A stretch of DNA of 47,086 bases from JBPESN01 sp051710625. Lineage in GTDB: Bacteria > Pseudomonadota > Gammaproteobacteria > Enterobacterales > Enterobacteriaceae. The notes under the pieces are model-generated. The model had not been told where the DNA came from and did not search any database. It saw nothing but the letters and a program-made list of their open reading frames with translations. Below are positions 29,018 to 38,974 of this stretch, one piece after another (the first letter of the stretch is position 1; the number at the start of each line of letters is the position of its first letter). The DNA is taken from positions 1-47,086 of the forward strand of contig NZ_JBPESN010000015.1 in the NCBI RefSeq assembly GCF_051710625.1, in the 5' to 3' direction. The position numbers were made by a program, and so were the translations under genes.

Positions 29018-30345
29018 TTACAGCGCCCGGTGCCGTGTTTTACGCGCCGCCAGTCGCACCAGTAATGTCAGGCAGGCCATCGCCGCCAGGTAAATACCCA
29101 CGTAAAATAATCCGTAATTGGCGGTAAGCCAGGCGGCAATGTACGGGGCGACCGATGCGTCAATGATTGACGCCACATTATAGGAAAAAAACGCTGGTAT
29201 AGCGAACTTCGGTGGGAAACAGTTCCGGCAACAGTGCGCCCATGGGGCCGAACGTGGAACGTGAGGCCCATCACCATAAACCCGCACAACAAAAACCCCA
29301 TGACCACCCAGACATTCCCCGAACCCAACAGCGACGGGAACACCAGCGCAAACGCCATAATCAAAACGGTAATGGCTATCATGGTGTGTCGGCAACCGAA
29401 TTTATCCGCCAGTTGACCCGCGATGGGCACCATCAGACCGAAACCGATAACGCCAATCATCAGCATCAGCAGAAAATCGTTGCGCGAAAATCCCAGACCG
29501 CAACGGCAGTGGGGCCGTACCGTAGGTCATGGAGAATACCGTCATGATGTAGAACAGGGTATAAGTAGCTAGCATAATAAAGGTGGCGATGATGGTCATT
29601 TTCAAATGCTGGTTAAGCAGGGTACCAATAGACATGCGCACCTGCGCCTTGGCTTTGGCGATTTTGGCGAAAACCGGCTTTCATGTAGCGAAACGCGCAC
29701 ATACAGCCCAATGAGCACCAGAACGACCGACAGCAGGGATGGCACGCGCCACCCCCAGCTCATAAACTGTCCGTCGGTTAGCAGCCAGGAAAGCAGCAAG
29801 AACATCCCGTTAGCGAAGAAGAAACCGATAGGCGCGCCCAACTGCGGGAAGGAGCCATACAAAGCACGTTTATGCGCCGGTGCATTTTCTGTCGCCAGCA
29901 GCGCCGCGCCGCCCCATTCACCCCCCAGGCCAAGGCCCTGGCCGAAACAGGCCAGCGCCAGCAGCAGCGGCGCCATAACGCCAATCGTCTGGTAGCCCGG
30001 CAATAGGCCTATTACCATCGTTGAGATGCCCATGGTGAGCAATGAGGCCACCAGGGTGACTTTACGGCCGACGCGATCCCCAAAATGGCCGAACAGCGCC
30101 GAGCCAATCGGCCGGGCGATAAACGCGATGGGGAAAGTCGCCAGCGATTGTAGCCTGGCAGCGGTAGCGTCCCCCTGCGGGAAGAAGATTTGCGGGAAAA
30201 CGATAACCGCGGCGCTGGCATAAATATAAAAATCGAAAAATTCGATGGCGGTGCCGATCAACGAGGCAACAATCACTTTACCCCGTGAATTAACGGGAGG
30301 ACCGGCTACGTCGGAATCCAGAGTCGGTGCTGCTGAGGCTTGCAT
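29018..30345 (-). pseudogene. yhjE: yhjE remnant, MFS (MHS-family) transporter
   Basis: YhjE is a proton-linked metabolite transporter of the ShiA/ProP type; its substrate is not known. The N-terminal half is open from ATG 30345 (KVIVASLIGTAIEFFDFYIY, FGHFGDRVGRK, QGLGLGGEWGGAALLATE) to about 29680. Frameshifts then occur near 29682, 29530, 29290 and 29190. The later pieces are clear: HLKMTIIATFIMLATYTLFY, MIGVIGFGLMVPIAGQLADK and SYNVASIIDASVAPYIAAW. The original stop is at 29018-29020. The gene would encode about 440 residues if repaired. Confidence 0.92.
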
Positions 30346-30834
30346 AATTGTTTCTTATCGGTCAACTACGGAAAAGATAGGCATCTTAGACAGAGAAATA
30401 AGGCATTTCAATGGCTGAATTTTGACCAATTAGTCATTTCCTACCGTCAGCAGCAGATCATTCCTCCTCATGATTTTCCCGCAGGGAAAGCCGCCGGAGA
30501 AAGCGTTTGCAGCAGAGTTAATTTCTGTAAAAACCCGTAAGAAAAATTTCTCCTCAGCAATAAATGCTGGGTTGTAGTTATAAAGATCTAAAAGTTGGTG
30601 CACAACACCGCTTTTTGATCATTTACGCGGAATATCACTCTGACATAATAAATAATTCCGACATATCCAACAGGAGTGTGCCGCGTACGCGCCCGCTTAC
30701 CGATAAGTCCTGGAACGGCGGATTGACGGTCTGCAACGGGCGCTGGCGGCACCGCCACGTCGTTTGGTTTGCGGTGATAGCCAATATTTCCCCCGCGTTA
30801 GTCTTGACTCTGCCCTGGCAACGGCTTCAGGCAG
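30346..30834. other. region between yhjE and yhjD, no gene recognised
   Basis: About 490 bases that hold the upstream region of yhjE and, toward 30835, sequence into which the 3' end of yhjD has decayed. A 103-codon open frame at 30564-30875 resembles nothing I know, lacks a clear ribosome binding site and overlaps the yhjD remnant, so I do not call it. Confidence 0.5.
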
Positions 30835-31538
30835 CGCCGTACCGGTCACCACCATTATCGGTCGCAGCCAGGTGACGGTGTCGAGTCACAGCGCCTTGAT
30901 AATCTAATCTTGAGCGCCGGCGAAAATTGACATCAGCGACAGCGTGACGATCAGCGTTACCACCAGACCGATTAAGGAAATCAGATCGCGCAGGTATTTC
31001 AGGTAAAATTTCTCCTGCTCCTGGGGATTGCGCTCCCATTCATCACGCAATTGGGCACGGATGGCTTCACGCAGGTTGCTCATCCAATTCAGCTCCGAAT
31101 AAAGCGCGACCAGCAAACCGGTGATGCCGACCGTGGTGCGCTGTTGCACAGCCGTGCGGACCGTATTTTTTAAGGTCGTCGCCAGCGTTTGTATCGCTGA
31201 TACTGTCGGCGATTTTATTAATCAGGTCGGTCAGGATATCCGGATTGGACGCTAGAAAAAAACCGACGCCGGCAAACGACCCCATCAAAATGGGGATCAG
31301 GGATAAGGAAGGAAAAATAGGTTATCGCGGCGCCGAATTGACTCCCCATGCGATCGCTAAACCGTTCCGCGGCGCGGATCATATGCGCCACCATCGGGTA
31401 CGCGCTAATCTTTTCAATCATCCGTCCAGAACGGTGGGCAATTTTATCAATCGACTCATGACCGGTATGAGGCGTAGTGAGCGGAGTGGTGATTTCTGGC
31501 TCCCCGGCGGTCGCGGCATACGTCTTTTTTTCGGCCAT
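30835..31538 (-). pseudogene. yhjD: yhjD remnant, YihY/RNase BN-like membrane protein
   Basis: YhjD is an inner-membrane protein of the YihY family; mutants of E. coli YhjD can relieve the need for Kdo-lipid export. The start MAEKKTYAATAGEPEITTP at 31538 leads to FSDRMGSQFGAAITYFSF. Frameshifts follow near 31300 and 31165, then AVQQRTTVGITGLLVALYS-like MQQRTTVGITGLLVALYS and LREAIRAQLRDEWERNPQ to a TAG at 30904-30906. Faint similarity continues past the stop (DTVTWLRPIMVV), with a further TGA, and then is lost. The last third of the protein (about 110 residues) is missing. Confidence 0.88.
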
Positions 31539-31720
31539 AGTCCCCCTCGAAGTCAGCTTATCATTAAAAGCTCTAATGAAAATAATTATAGCCAATGATT
31601 CCGCCGGAGGGGCTGGTATTCCGGCATCATGGTGCGAGTAAGATTAACAGCCGGCTGAAATGGGAACGGGGAAAAAACACACGGGCAACTTCGCAGTCCC
31701 GTGTGAGAGGGACAATTAGC

Positions 31721-33064
31721 TTAACGCATTGTCACTAGCTCTTCCGCTGCGGTCGGGTGAATTGCCACGGCATTGTCAAAATCCTGCTTGCTGGCACCCA
31801 TTTTGATGGCGACGGCGAAACCCTGCAGCATTTCATCCATACTGAAACCGATGCCGTACAGACCGACAATTTTCTCTTGCGGACCGACGCAAACCAGTTT
31901 TATACGGCACGGTTGACGATGCCGGGTGACCGCGGTGTACATGGAAGTAAAAGACGTTCTGTAGACTTTGACCTCCGTTTCACCGTATTTTTCCTTGGCT
32001 TCGGGCTCAGTCAGACCAATGGCGCCGATAGGGGGATGGCTGAAGACCACCGTCGGGATGAAATCATAGTTCAGATGCTTTTCCGGCTTGTTGTTGAACA
32101 AGCGCTCCGACAGCCTGCGACCGGCGGCGACCGCTACCGGCGTTAACTCGACGGCGCCGGTATTATCGCCAACGGCGTAAATACCCAACACGTTAGTGTT
32201 TTGGTATTTATCCACCTGAATGTGGCCGTTATCATCGGTTTTTACGCCCGTCGCCGCCAGATTGAGATTATCGGTGGCCGGCTCGCAACCGATGGCCCAA
32301 ATCAACGCGTCAACGGTAAATTGCTCTGCATTTTGCAGCGTCAGCGTCAGGCTGCCGTCCGGGTTTTTCGCCACCGATCGCGGCACCGAGCCGGTATGTA
32401 GCGCCGGCCCTTCCGCCTGCATGACCTCGACCAACGTCTCGACAATGAGAGGATCAAAGCTGCGCAGCGGCGCGTGTTTGTGAACAAACAGATGGGTCTG
32501 GGCACCTAGGGCGTTGAGCACACCTGCGATTTCCACCGCGATATAACCGGCGCCTACTACCGCGACGCGTTCCGGCGTGGCGTCCAGCGCGAAGAAGTCG
32601 TCGGAATCAATGCCATATTCCGCGTCCGGAATAGCCACATTGCTGGGACGGCCGCCGGTCGCTATTAATATGTGATCGGCGGTGACGTGCTCGCCGTTCA
32701 CCTCCACGGTATGCGCATCAACAAAACGAGCGAAGCCGTGAATGACATCAACATGATTATTGCCCAGCACCCGTTCATAGGATTGATGGATGCGATCGAT
32801 ATAGGCGCTGCGGCTCTCGACCAAGGTGCGCCAGTCAAATTTTTCAACGGTCGTGCTAAATCCGTAATACGGCGCATACAGCCTTACCGACTCGGCAATT
32901 TGCGCGGTGTGCCACATCACTTTCTTCGGAACGCAACCCACATTGACACAGGTGCCGCCAAGGTATTTGGCTTCAATCAGCGCACATTTACGGCCGTATT
33001 GAGCAGCGCGATTAATCGACGCAATGCCGCCGCCGATGGCGAGGTAATCGTAATGTCGGATCAT
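31721..33064 (-). CDS. gor: glutathione reductase, full length but with damaged cofactor motifs
   Basis: Gor reduces glutathione disulfide with NADPH, using FAD and a redox cysteine pair. The frame from ATG 33064 gives 447 residues (E. coli 450). The disulfide motif GGTCVNVGCVPKK and the C-terminal HPTAAEE are intact. The FAD loop, however, reads AIGGGIASINRAA where E. coli has AIGGGSGGIASINRAA, a clean 9-bp loss (33026-33034) that removes the last Gly of GxGxxG. The Arg that grips the NADPH 2'-phosphate (R198 in FVRKHAPLR) is His (FVHKHAPLR), and IGREPA is IGCEPA. The open frame may therefore hide a non-functional enzyme. The longer frame to 33139 is not supported. Confidence 0.88.
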   Translation of the reverse strand: MIRHYDYLAIGGGIASINRAAQYGRKCALIEAKYLGGTCVNVGCVPKKVMWHTAQIAESVRLYAPYYGFSTTVEKFDWRTLVESRSAYIDRIHQSYERVLGNNHVDVIHGFARFVDAHTVEVNGEHVTADHILIATGGRPSNVAIPDAEYGIDSDDFFALDATPERVAVVGAGYIAVEIAGVLNALGAQTHLFVHKHAPLRSFDPLIVETLVEVMQAEGPALHTGSVPRSVAKNPDGSLTLTLQNAEQFTVDALIWAIGCEPATDNLNLAATGVKTDDNGHIQVDKYQNTNVLGIYAVGDNTGAVELTPVAVAAGRRLSERLFNNKPEKHLNYDFIPTVVFSHPPIGAIGLTEPEAKEKYGETEVKVYRTSFTSMYTAVTRHRQPCRIKLVCVGPQEKIVGLYGIGFSMDEMLQGFAVAIKMGASKQDFDNAVAIHPTAAEELVTMR

Positions 33065-33162
33065 TCGGGCGTTTTCTTCAGCAAAATCGTTGACACAAGT
33101 GTCACGTGCAAACGCCCATTGTCGCAAAGATTGCGTCAATCTTTATGATAAATGAAACGCCG

Positions 33163-33993
33163 TTACTCCGGTACCTGCCCGCGCGCGAAAGCGTGGCCCT
33201 GGCCGGTGGGGACCAGCGTCTGATGCAGCCAGGGGAACAAGGCATTCATTTGCTGTTCCAGTCTCCAGGGGAAATTGACGACAATCATGCCGGAGGCGGT
33301 CATGCCGCGCCGATCGCTATCGGGACGGACGCCAGCTCAATTTGCAGAATTCAACGAATAGCGCCGACAGCGTGCGCTTAATCTGCTGGCGCAGCACGAC
33401 CGGATACCACAGCGCATAGACGCCGGTGGCAAAACGCTTGTAGCCATTCCTGAATGGCGCTGACCACCTCCTGATAATCCGTTTTCATTTCATAAGGCGG
33501 ATCGATCAGCACCACGCCGCACCGGGACGCCGGTGGCAATTGAGATTTCAGCTGCTGATAGCCGTCTGCCCGCAGTACCGTGGCGCGGGCATCTTTGTGA
33601 AACTCGCGGCGCAGCAGGGGATAATCGCTGGCGTGCAGCTCGGTCAAATGCAGTTTATCCTCGTCTCGCAGCAGTTGGCGGGCCAATTAAAGGCGACCCG
33701 GGGTAATAGCGTAACTGCCCTGTTCGGTTGAAATGACGGACTACGTCCAAATAAGGCGCTAGCAAGGTCGGCACATCGTTACGCTGCCAGATTCGGGCGA
33801 TGCCTTCCAGGAATTCGCCGGTACGCTCGGCCTTTTCACCGGAAAGCATATAGCGGCCCGCGCCGGCGTGGCTGTCCAGATAAAGGAGGGGTTTTTCCTT
33901 TTCCTTCATCGCGCTCAGGATGAGGCTGAGCACGGTATGTTTGAGCACATCGGCGTGATTACCAGCATGGAAGCTGTGGCGATAGCTGAGCAT
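33163..33993 (-). pseudogene. rlmJ: rlmJ (yhiR) remnant, 23S rRNA A2030 N6-methyltransferase
   Basis: RlmJ methylates A2030 of 23S rRNA. The N-terminal half is open (MLSYRHSFHAGNHADVLKH, LDSHAGAGRY for the SAM site, RYYPGSPLI). A frameshift near 33675 leads to LLRDEDKLHLTELHASDYPL and the catalytic segment VLIDPPYEMKTDY. A second shift near 33440 and the loss of most codons between the WYPVVLRQQIKR region and NALFPWLH follow. The original end (GQVPE, stop TAA 33163-33165) is still readable. About 280 residues if repaired; not functional now. Confidence 0.92.
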
Positions 33994-34915
33994 AGGTTTG
34001 ATATCTACTTAATAATGAACGGTTATTTTATGAATGCTGCTGCCGTATTTTACTCGTGTTACCCACATAGGTTCTCGGGGCCAGCGTACCTGACCAAAGA
34101 CCAGCAAAGGGACAATAACTTTGACGGAGGATTATATCAGGATGCGGAGGCAATGGGTTAAATGCATTCCGGCCTCTCAACGTTAGCGGCGCCAGTGTTC
34201 GGAAACCGGCCTCCTCTTTCTACCCTCGTTACCCGGAAACGATGTTTCCCCCCAACCCGTCCGCCGCGTGGTAAATGAGCTAAGGCCCGACGAGCAGGAA
34301 AAAGTGAAGCGGAAAGAGCTCGCCGCGGGTTGACGAGCTAAAAGTCCGGAAAGTCGGAGAAAGCAAGGTAAAAAAGGACCGTTTCGGGGATCTTATGGGT
34401 ATATTCCTTCGTTTTACAGTTATTGTTATCTCTCATTATCGTCCATACGGGCGTCGCATTGAGGGGGTAAAGGCCCCATCCTGTAAATGTGAACAGGCCA
34501 GCCAGCGCGCTGACCGCGGTAGCCGGTTGAAGCCGTAGCGGGAGCGGTTCTTGATGCCAGACGCGGTGAGTGGCGCATGACCAGGCGGGGGCCCCTATAG
34601 TACCTTAGCATCCGTTAATGAACCGCTTGTGAGCGCATGATGCCGGTGTCTTGCTGGGGATCCCTCTCTTGCGTTTTGTGACGCCACGGTTTGGTGGTAA
34701 TGATTATTCAATAATAGTATTATATTTTTTAATATGAATGATGTGGACTTGCATTAAGCTGAAATACGTCAGGTGTTGAAATGCTTATTGATATGCTTCA
34801 TTATATTCCGGTTGTCGCTTCAGATTTAAATCATTTAATATTCATATTATTTAATGCATTCAAAATCTATCCGCGCCAGGAAACGACGCAGTAATAAGCC
34901 TCAGGGAGAGGTATT
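33994..34915. other. long gap between rlmJ and the permease, no gene recognised
   Basis: About 920 bases. The first 160 would contain the rlmJ promoter. From 34690 to 34915 the sequence turns AT-rich and probably holds the promoter of the permease gene that follows; CAGGGAGAGG at 34901-34910 is its ribosome binding site. No open frame matches a known protein. In E. coli rlmJ and prlC are divergent neighbours, so the material from here to 38690 is extra relative to E. coli. Confidence 0.5.
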
Positions 34916-36230
34916 ATGCACGAAGCAGAAATTCATAAAAATGACCATGCCTATAACCGGGTGGCGGCAACGTCTCGGGCAAGTCTATTAAATGCCACGC
35001 TGGTACGAATGGGGCTAATGACCTCCTTATCGCAATTCATGGTTGGCGCGACGCTGGGGACACAGTATGACTTTCGGGCAGGCCATGCTGGCAACGGTGC
35101 TCGGTAGCCTGATACTGGAAATGGTGAGTTTGGGAATGGGGCTGGTCGGGATGAATGAAGGGTTATCCACCAGCCTGCTGGCCCGCTGGTGCGGCTTCAG
35201 ACGTGTCGGTTCGTGTCTGATTGGCATTGTTATCGCCTTAAGCCTGATAGGCTGGTTTGGCGTGCAGAATTCCGTGCTGGCGGACGGATTGGTGCATGCA
35301 TCGCAAGGGATCCTTAATTTTCCCGTCGCCGCCATTTTAGCCGGATTGATCATTACGTTATTAGTTTTATACGGTTTTTCCGCACTCAGCTGGACGGCGA
35401 AAATGTCCGTACCGTTATTTTTCCTGGTGGTGTTGTATATTTTGTATGGTGTTGTCAGCGGCGCGGACGTGCTGAATTGTCTAAATGAGCAGCCTGGTGG
35501 GCCGGCGATGTCATTAAGTGAGGGGGCGACCATGGTGGCCGGTGGCTATATTGTCGGGGCGCTGATTTCTCCCGATATTTGCCGCTATTGTAAGAATAAA
35601 AATCATGTTTTATTTATGGTGACGTCTTCGATTATTGTGGGTGAGATAATTATCAATTGCCTGTCCGTTATTGTCGCCCACGCGTTAGGAACGGCGGACG
35701 TTGTCACCATCATGACCCACAGCGCCAGCGGGATAGGCCTGGTTAGCGTGATTCTCTCCGCCATAAAAGTGAATGACGTCAATTTGTACTCCGCCAGCCT
35801 TGGCATGGCAACGGCGCTCGATGCGTTGATCCATCGCAAGTGGCACTACCGTTGGCTGGCGCTGCTGTTGGGACTAACCGGCACTACATTATCGGTAATG
35901 GGTATTATTGCCCATTTTATCGACTTCCTCATTTTGCTGGGCGTGCTGTTCCCGCCGATCAGCGGCATTATGCTGGTGGATTACTACGTGCTGCGCACGC
36001 ATCGCGCATTGCTTGATGCGACCCGCGCACGCCACGCTTTGCCCGACGCGTCGGCAACGCCTGTGATCGGCTGGTCAGCCGTGGCGGCCTGGCTGGGCGG
36101 TAGTGCGGTGGGCCTCACCTGCCAATTGGGGATCCCGTCTCTGAATGCATTGCTGGCAGGCTGCCTGCTCTATTGGTTGATGGCGCAGGTGAAACAAAGG
36201 ATATCAGACCGCTGCCGGTCTGATGGCTAA
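34916..36230 (+). pseudogene. NCS1-type permease (CodB/PucI-like), single frameshift
   Basis: A nucleobase or related-compound cation symporter of the NCS1 family; the substrate cannot be read from the sequence. The N-terminal frame begins MHEAEIHKNDHAYNRVAATS and runs to FMVGATLG. At about 35054-35062 (CTGGGGACACAGT) one base has been gained, and the protein continues in the next frame as HSMTFGQAMLATVLGSLILE through about twelve hydrophobic segments (GWFGVQNSVLADGL, GGYIVGALISPDICRY) to 36230. If repaired it would be about 437 residues. It is otherwise undamaged, so the shift is recent or a base-calling slip in a G4 run. Confidence 0.85.
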
Positions 36231-36267
36231 GCGTCGCCGCGCCAGGACAGGGGCGCCAGCGACAGCA

Positions 36268-36936
36268 TCAGGCGTGGTAGTCGGCTATAATCTCCAGTAC
36301 ACCGTTGATAACGAACTGGACGCCCATACACACCAGCAGAAATCCCATCAGCTGTGAAATCGCTTCAATAGCGCTGGCGCCGATCACATGCATAATGGCG
36401 CCAGAACTGCATAGCGCTATCCAGACAACCACGCTGATGGTCAAGAAAACCAGCCCCGGCGCGAGCGCGGTAACCCAGGAAGAAAAGTAGACGTCTTCAT
36501 TAACGGTCGAGACCCAGCTGATGATCATGGCGATGGTGCCCGGCCCCGCCGTGCTCGGCATGGCCAGCGGTACGAAAGCGATGTTGGTGGTTTTGTGCTT
36601 ATGCATCTTGCGTGCCTTGCTTTCGGCAAGGCCGGAATCGTCGTCGGTTTGCGCCGGAAACAGCATGCGAAAACCGATAAAGGAGACGATAAGTCCACCG
36701 GCGATACGCAGCCCCGGGATGGAGATACCGAAAGTATTCATCACCAGCGTACCGGCATAAAAGGCGACCATCATAATGGCGAAGACATAGACCGACGCCA
36801 GCCGAGCCTGCTGATTTCGTTCCGCCGCGGTCATGTTCTTACTGAGGCTGAGGAATAACGCCACGGTGGTGAGCGGATTCACTAACGGCAGTAGCACCAT
36901 CAGGCCCAAGCCGATTGCTTTGAAAAGTTCAAACAT
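36268..36936 (-). CDS. marC: MarC-family inner membrane protein
   Basis: A six-helix inner-membrane protein of the MarC/UPF0056 family, whose function is unknown despite the old link to antibiotic resistance. It has 222 residues (E. coli MarC 221). Conserved stretches: LFKAIGLGLMVLLPLVNPLT, FGISIPGLRIAGGLIVSFIG, FVPLAMPSTAGPGTIAMIIS and SQLMGFLLVCMGVQFVINGV. The frame is open to 37008, but ATG 36936 (MFELFKAI) is the family start. Intact. It converges with the permease before it and diverges from the PLP gene after it. Confidence 0.9.
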   Translation of the reverse strand: MFELFKAIGLGLMVLLPLVNPLTTVALFLSLSKNMTAAERNQQARLASVYVFAIMMVAFYAGTLVMNTFGISIPGLRIAGGLIVSFIGFRMLFPAQTDDDSGLAESKARKMHKHKTTNIAFVPLAMPSTAGPGTIAMIISWVSTVNEDVYFSSWVTALAPGLVFLTISVVVWIALCSSGAIMHVIGASAIEAISQLMGFLLVCMGVQFVINGVLEIIADYHA

Positions 36937-37243
36937 ACACGCGGCCTCCAGACCGTTTTTTCCGGCCGCCGGGGCACTGAAACCGACGAAAGGAAAGCAA
37001 TAAGTCATTAATTTTACAGGTATTAACCCTCATCAGCCAACTGATAAATTGTAAGTACACATAACAAGAATGATTTAGTCACTTTCGCCCAGCTCACAGC
37101 CAAGGAAAGCACATGAATTTTGCATTGTTCAATCCCCTTAACGGTGCACCAGACCCCACCCGCGCGCTCAGCCTGTTCCCCGCGTTAACCCCCTCCTATC
37201 AGGAGTTGGGCAATACTCCCCTGCAACCGGTGCCCAGCCCGCC

Positions 37244-37253
37244 GGGGGGGGGG
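37244..37253 (+). repeat. run of ten G inside the PLP-enzyme pseudogene
   Basis: Ten consecutive G between CCGCC and TGGCCG. Six or nine would keep the reading frame into RILAKFKFVNPFG, so the run is shifted by one. Plus-strand G, as in the other three long runs. Confidence 0.92.
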
Positions 37254-37693
37254 TGGCCGTATTTTGGCGAAGTTCAAGTTTGTCAATCCGTTCGGTTCGG
37301 TTCGGTGAAAGATCGCGCGGCATTCGGTATGTTCTGTGAAGCTATCAATCAACATGATGTTAACCGCGGACCGCTGAAACTGTTGGTCGCCTCCGGCGGC
37401 AATATGGGCAAAGCCCTAGCGAAACTGGGCCAGCTGTGCGGCATTCCAATACATTTGATCATCTCGGATAGTTCGCCGCCGGCGCTGAATTAACAACCGT
37501 GGGAAGCGGCTTTTTTCTGCTGGGACTCATCAGCCGTGCCCAGACGATAGGTTTGCACGATCCCGGCTGGACACTGCTGTCACAACATCTTAATTCGGTG
37601 AATGTGACGGTTCACCAATACCAGACCGGGCAGGAAATCCGCCGCCAACTGGCGGCTGAGAAAGCGGACGGCTGGGTGGCGGCGGTGGGAACC

Positions 37694-37704
37694 GGGGGGG
37701 GGGG
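37694..37704 (+). repeat. run of eleven G inside the PLP-enzyme pseudogene
   Basis: Eleven consecutive G between GGAACC and ACCTTAAGC. Six would encode the expected GTGGTLSGVYAAL, so five extra G are present and the frame is broken. Confidence 0.92.
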
Positions 37705-38272
37705 ACCTTAAGCGGCGTCTATGCAGCACTGACCAAGAACAATCCGGCACTGAGGGTGCTCGGCACTACCCCTAGCGAATTGCCGTTTGGTACCTATGAT
37801 CCGCCCAATGATTGCGATAAATTCGGAGGCGCGGGCAGGATGGGCTTTGGTTTCCGCCAACCTTTTCTCGCCCATGTGGGGCTGGAAGATGTCCCGTTCA
37901 ATGACGTCAGTTGGCAGGCATCGCTGAGCGCGATGTATGAATTTCACCGTTTGACCGGTATCCGTATTGGCGCGTCCGCCGCGGCCAATTGGCGCAGCGC
38001 TTATCGGCTGGCGCAGGAAATGACGCCAGCGCAGTGCGTCATTACGCTGTTTGCCGATGCCGGCAGCGACGCTGAGCGTGACCGAGGTGAGCAGTATTTC
38101 CACGAGCTGGGTGCGCTGCATCCGGTTTAGGCGGCATTAGCGTCACGGTTCGCCGGCATAAATTGCCCCTCGCGGCGAATCCTATTAGCTTTAGCGCCAA
38201 CGAATCCCTCTCATCGTCTCCCTGGAGCGGCCCGCTCTCCACGCCCTGATGCAGCGTGGCAGCACCCTATCG

Positions 38273-38690
38273 CTAGGTAGGATTGCTCATCACGCTATAG
38301 CGGCCGCAGCCCAGCAGCGCGATGGCTAGCCCGGCAATAAAGATAGACGGCGATATTCTCCAGTCCCCAGGCGCCCACGTTCGTCAGGGTAAAAATGATG
38401 CCGGGTTCGGTAATCAGCCAGGCAAACAGCATGGTGAAAGCGAAAATCAGCGCTGCCGGCTGCACCAGAATGCCGAAAATAAACATCAGCGGCACAATGA
38501 TCTCACCCAGGAACACTTTGTAAGCGACGATGGCGGGCATACCATAGGCCTGAACCATCCCGATGATGCCATCAATGCCGAACAGCAGTTTGTGGATGCC
38601 GTGAAACAACATCATGGCGCCAAAGGTAAACCGCAGCAGCAATTTCCCCAGATCCGGCTTATCCAGCATTCGGTTAAAGGCAGTTAGCAT
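38273..38690 (-). pseudogene. DoxX-family membrane protein, C-terminal frameshift
   Basis: A small four-helix inner-membrane protein of the DoxX family. The N-terminal part is typical: MLDKPDLGKLLLRFTFGAMM, LFHGIHKLLFGIDGI, FLGEIIVPLMFIFGILVQPA, TLTNVGAWGLENIAVYL. Near 38345 the frame slips, and the present open frame ends at 38295 with an odd tail (YCRASHRAAGLRPL). In the neighbouring frame the expected last helix is still readable (AGLAIALLGCGRYSVMSNP) with its stop at 38273-38275. One lesion only. Only the last helix is lost, so residual function is conceivable. Confidence 0.8.
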
Positions 38691-38974
38691 GATGATGCCC
38701 GTCCTCAGATATAGCGTGGTGAAGGATTAACTATAAGTAATAACTATTCAACTCCTTATTACTGAACATTTACCTGCCACAGATCAAGCAATTAAACGCT
38801 AATTGAGACCAATTAGCTGGAAACCCTCAACGCATCACCTCTTAGGTTGCCTGAGCAGAGGGAAATTGACCAGTCGCGTCGCACGGCAGTTGTTACGCTT
38901 CGCTCGGCATTGATTTTCGCTATAGTTAGCCTCATGTTAATTTCATTGGCTTTCACGATAATCAGGACTGCGCT

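Larger units (their letters stand above)
37113..38130 (+). pseudogene. PLP-dependent cysteine synthase-family enzyme, broken
   Basis: A fold-type II PLP enzyme related to cysteine synthase. The lysine motif FGSVKDRAAFG and the phosphate-loop-like ASGGNMGKALAKLG are visible, as are the tail motifs VGTGG and GIRIGASAAANW. Lesions: a run of ten G at 37244-37253, one base off frame; TTCGG repeated three times at about 37293-37307, a 5-base gain restoring the frame near the lysine motif; a stop at 37491-37493 with loss of sequence; and a run of eleven G at 37694-37704, where six would keep GTGGTLSG in frame. The substrate is unknown. Confidence 0.82.

Noticed and set aside
34426..34611. 61-codon open frame in the gap upstream of the permease
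   Set aside because: No start signal, no family resemblance, and low-complexity basic composition.
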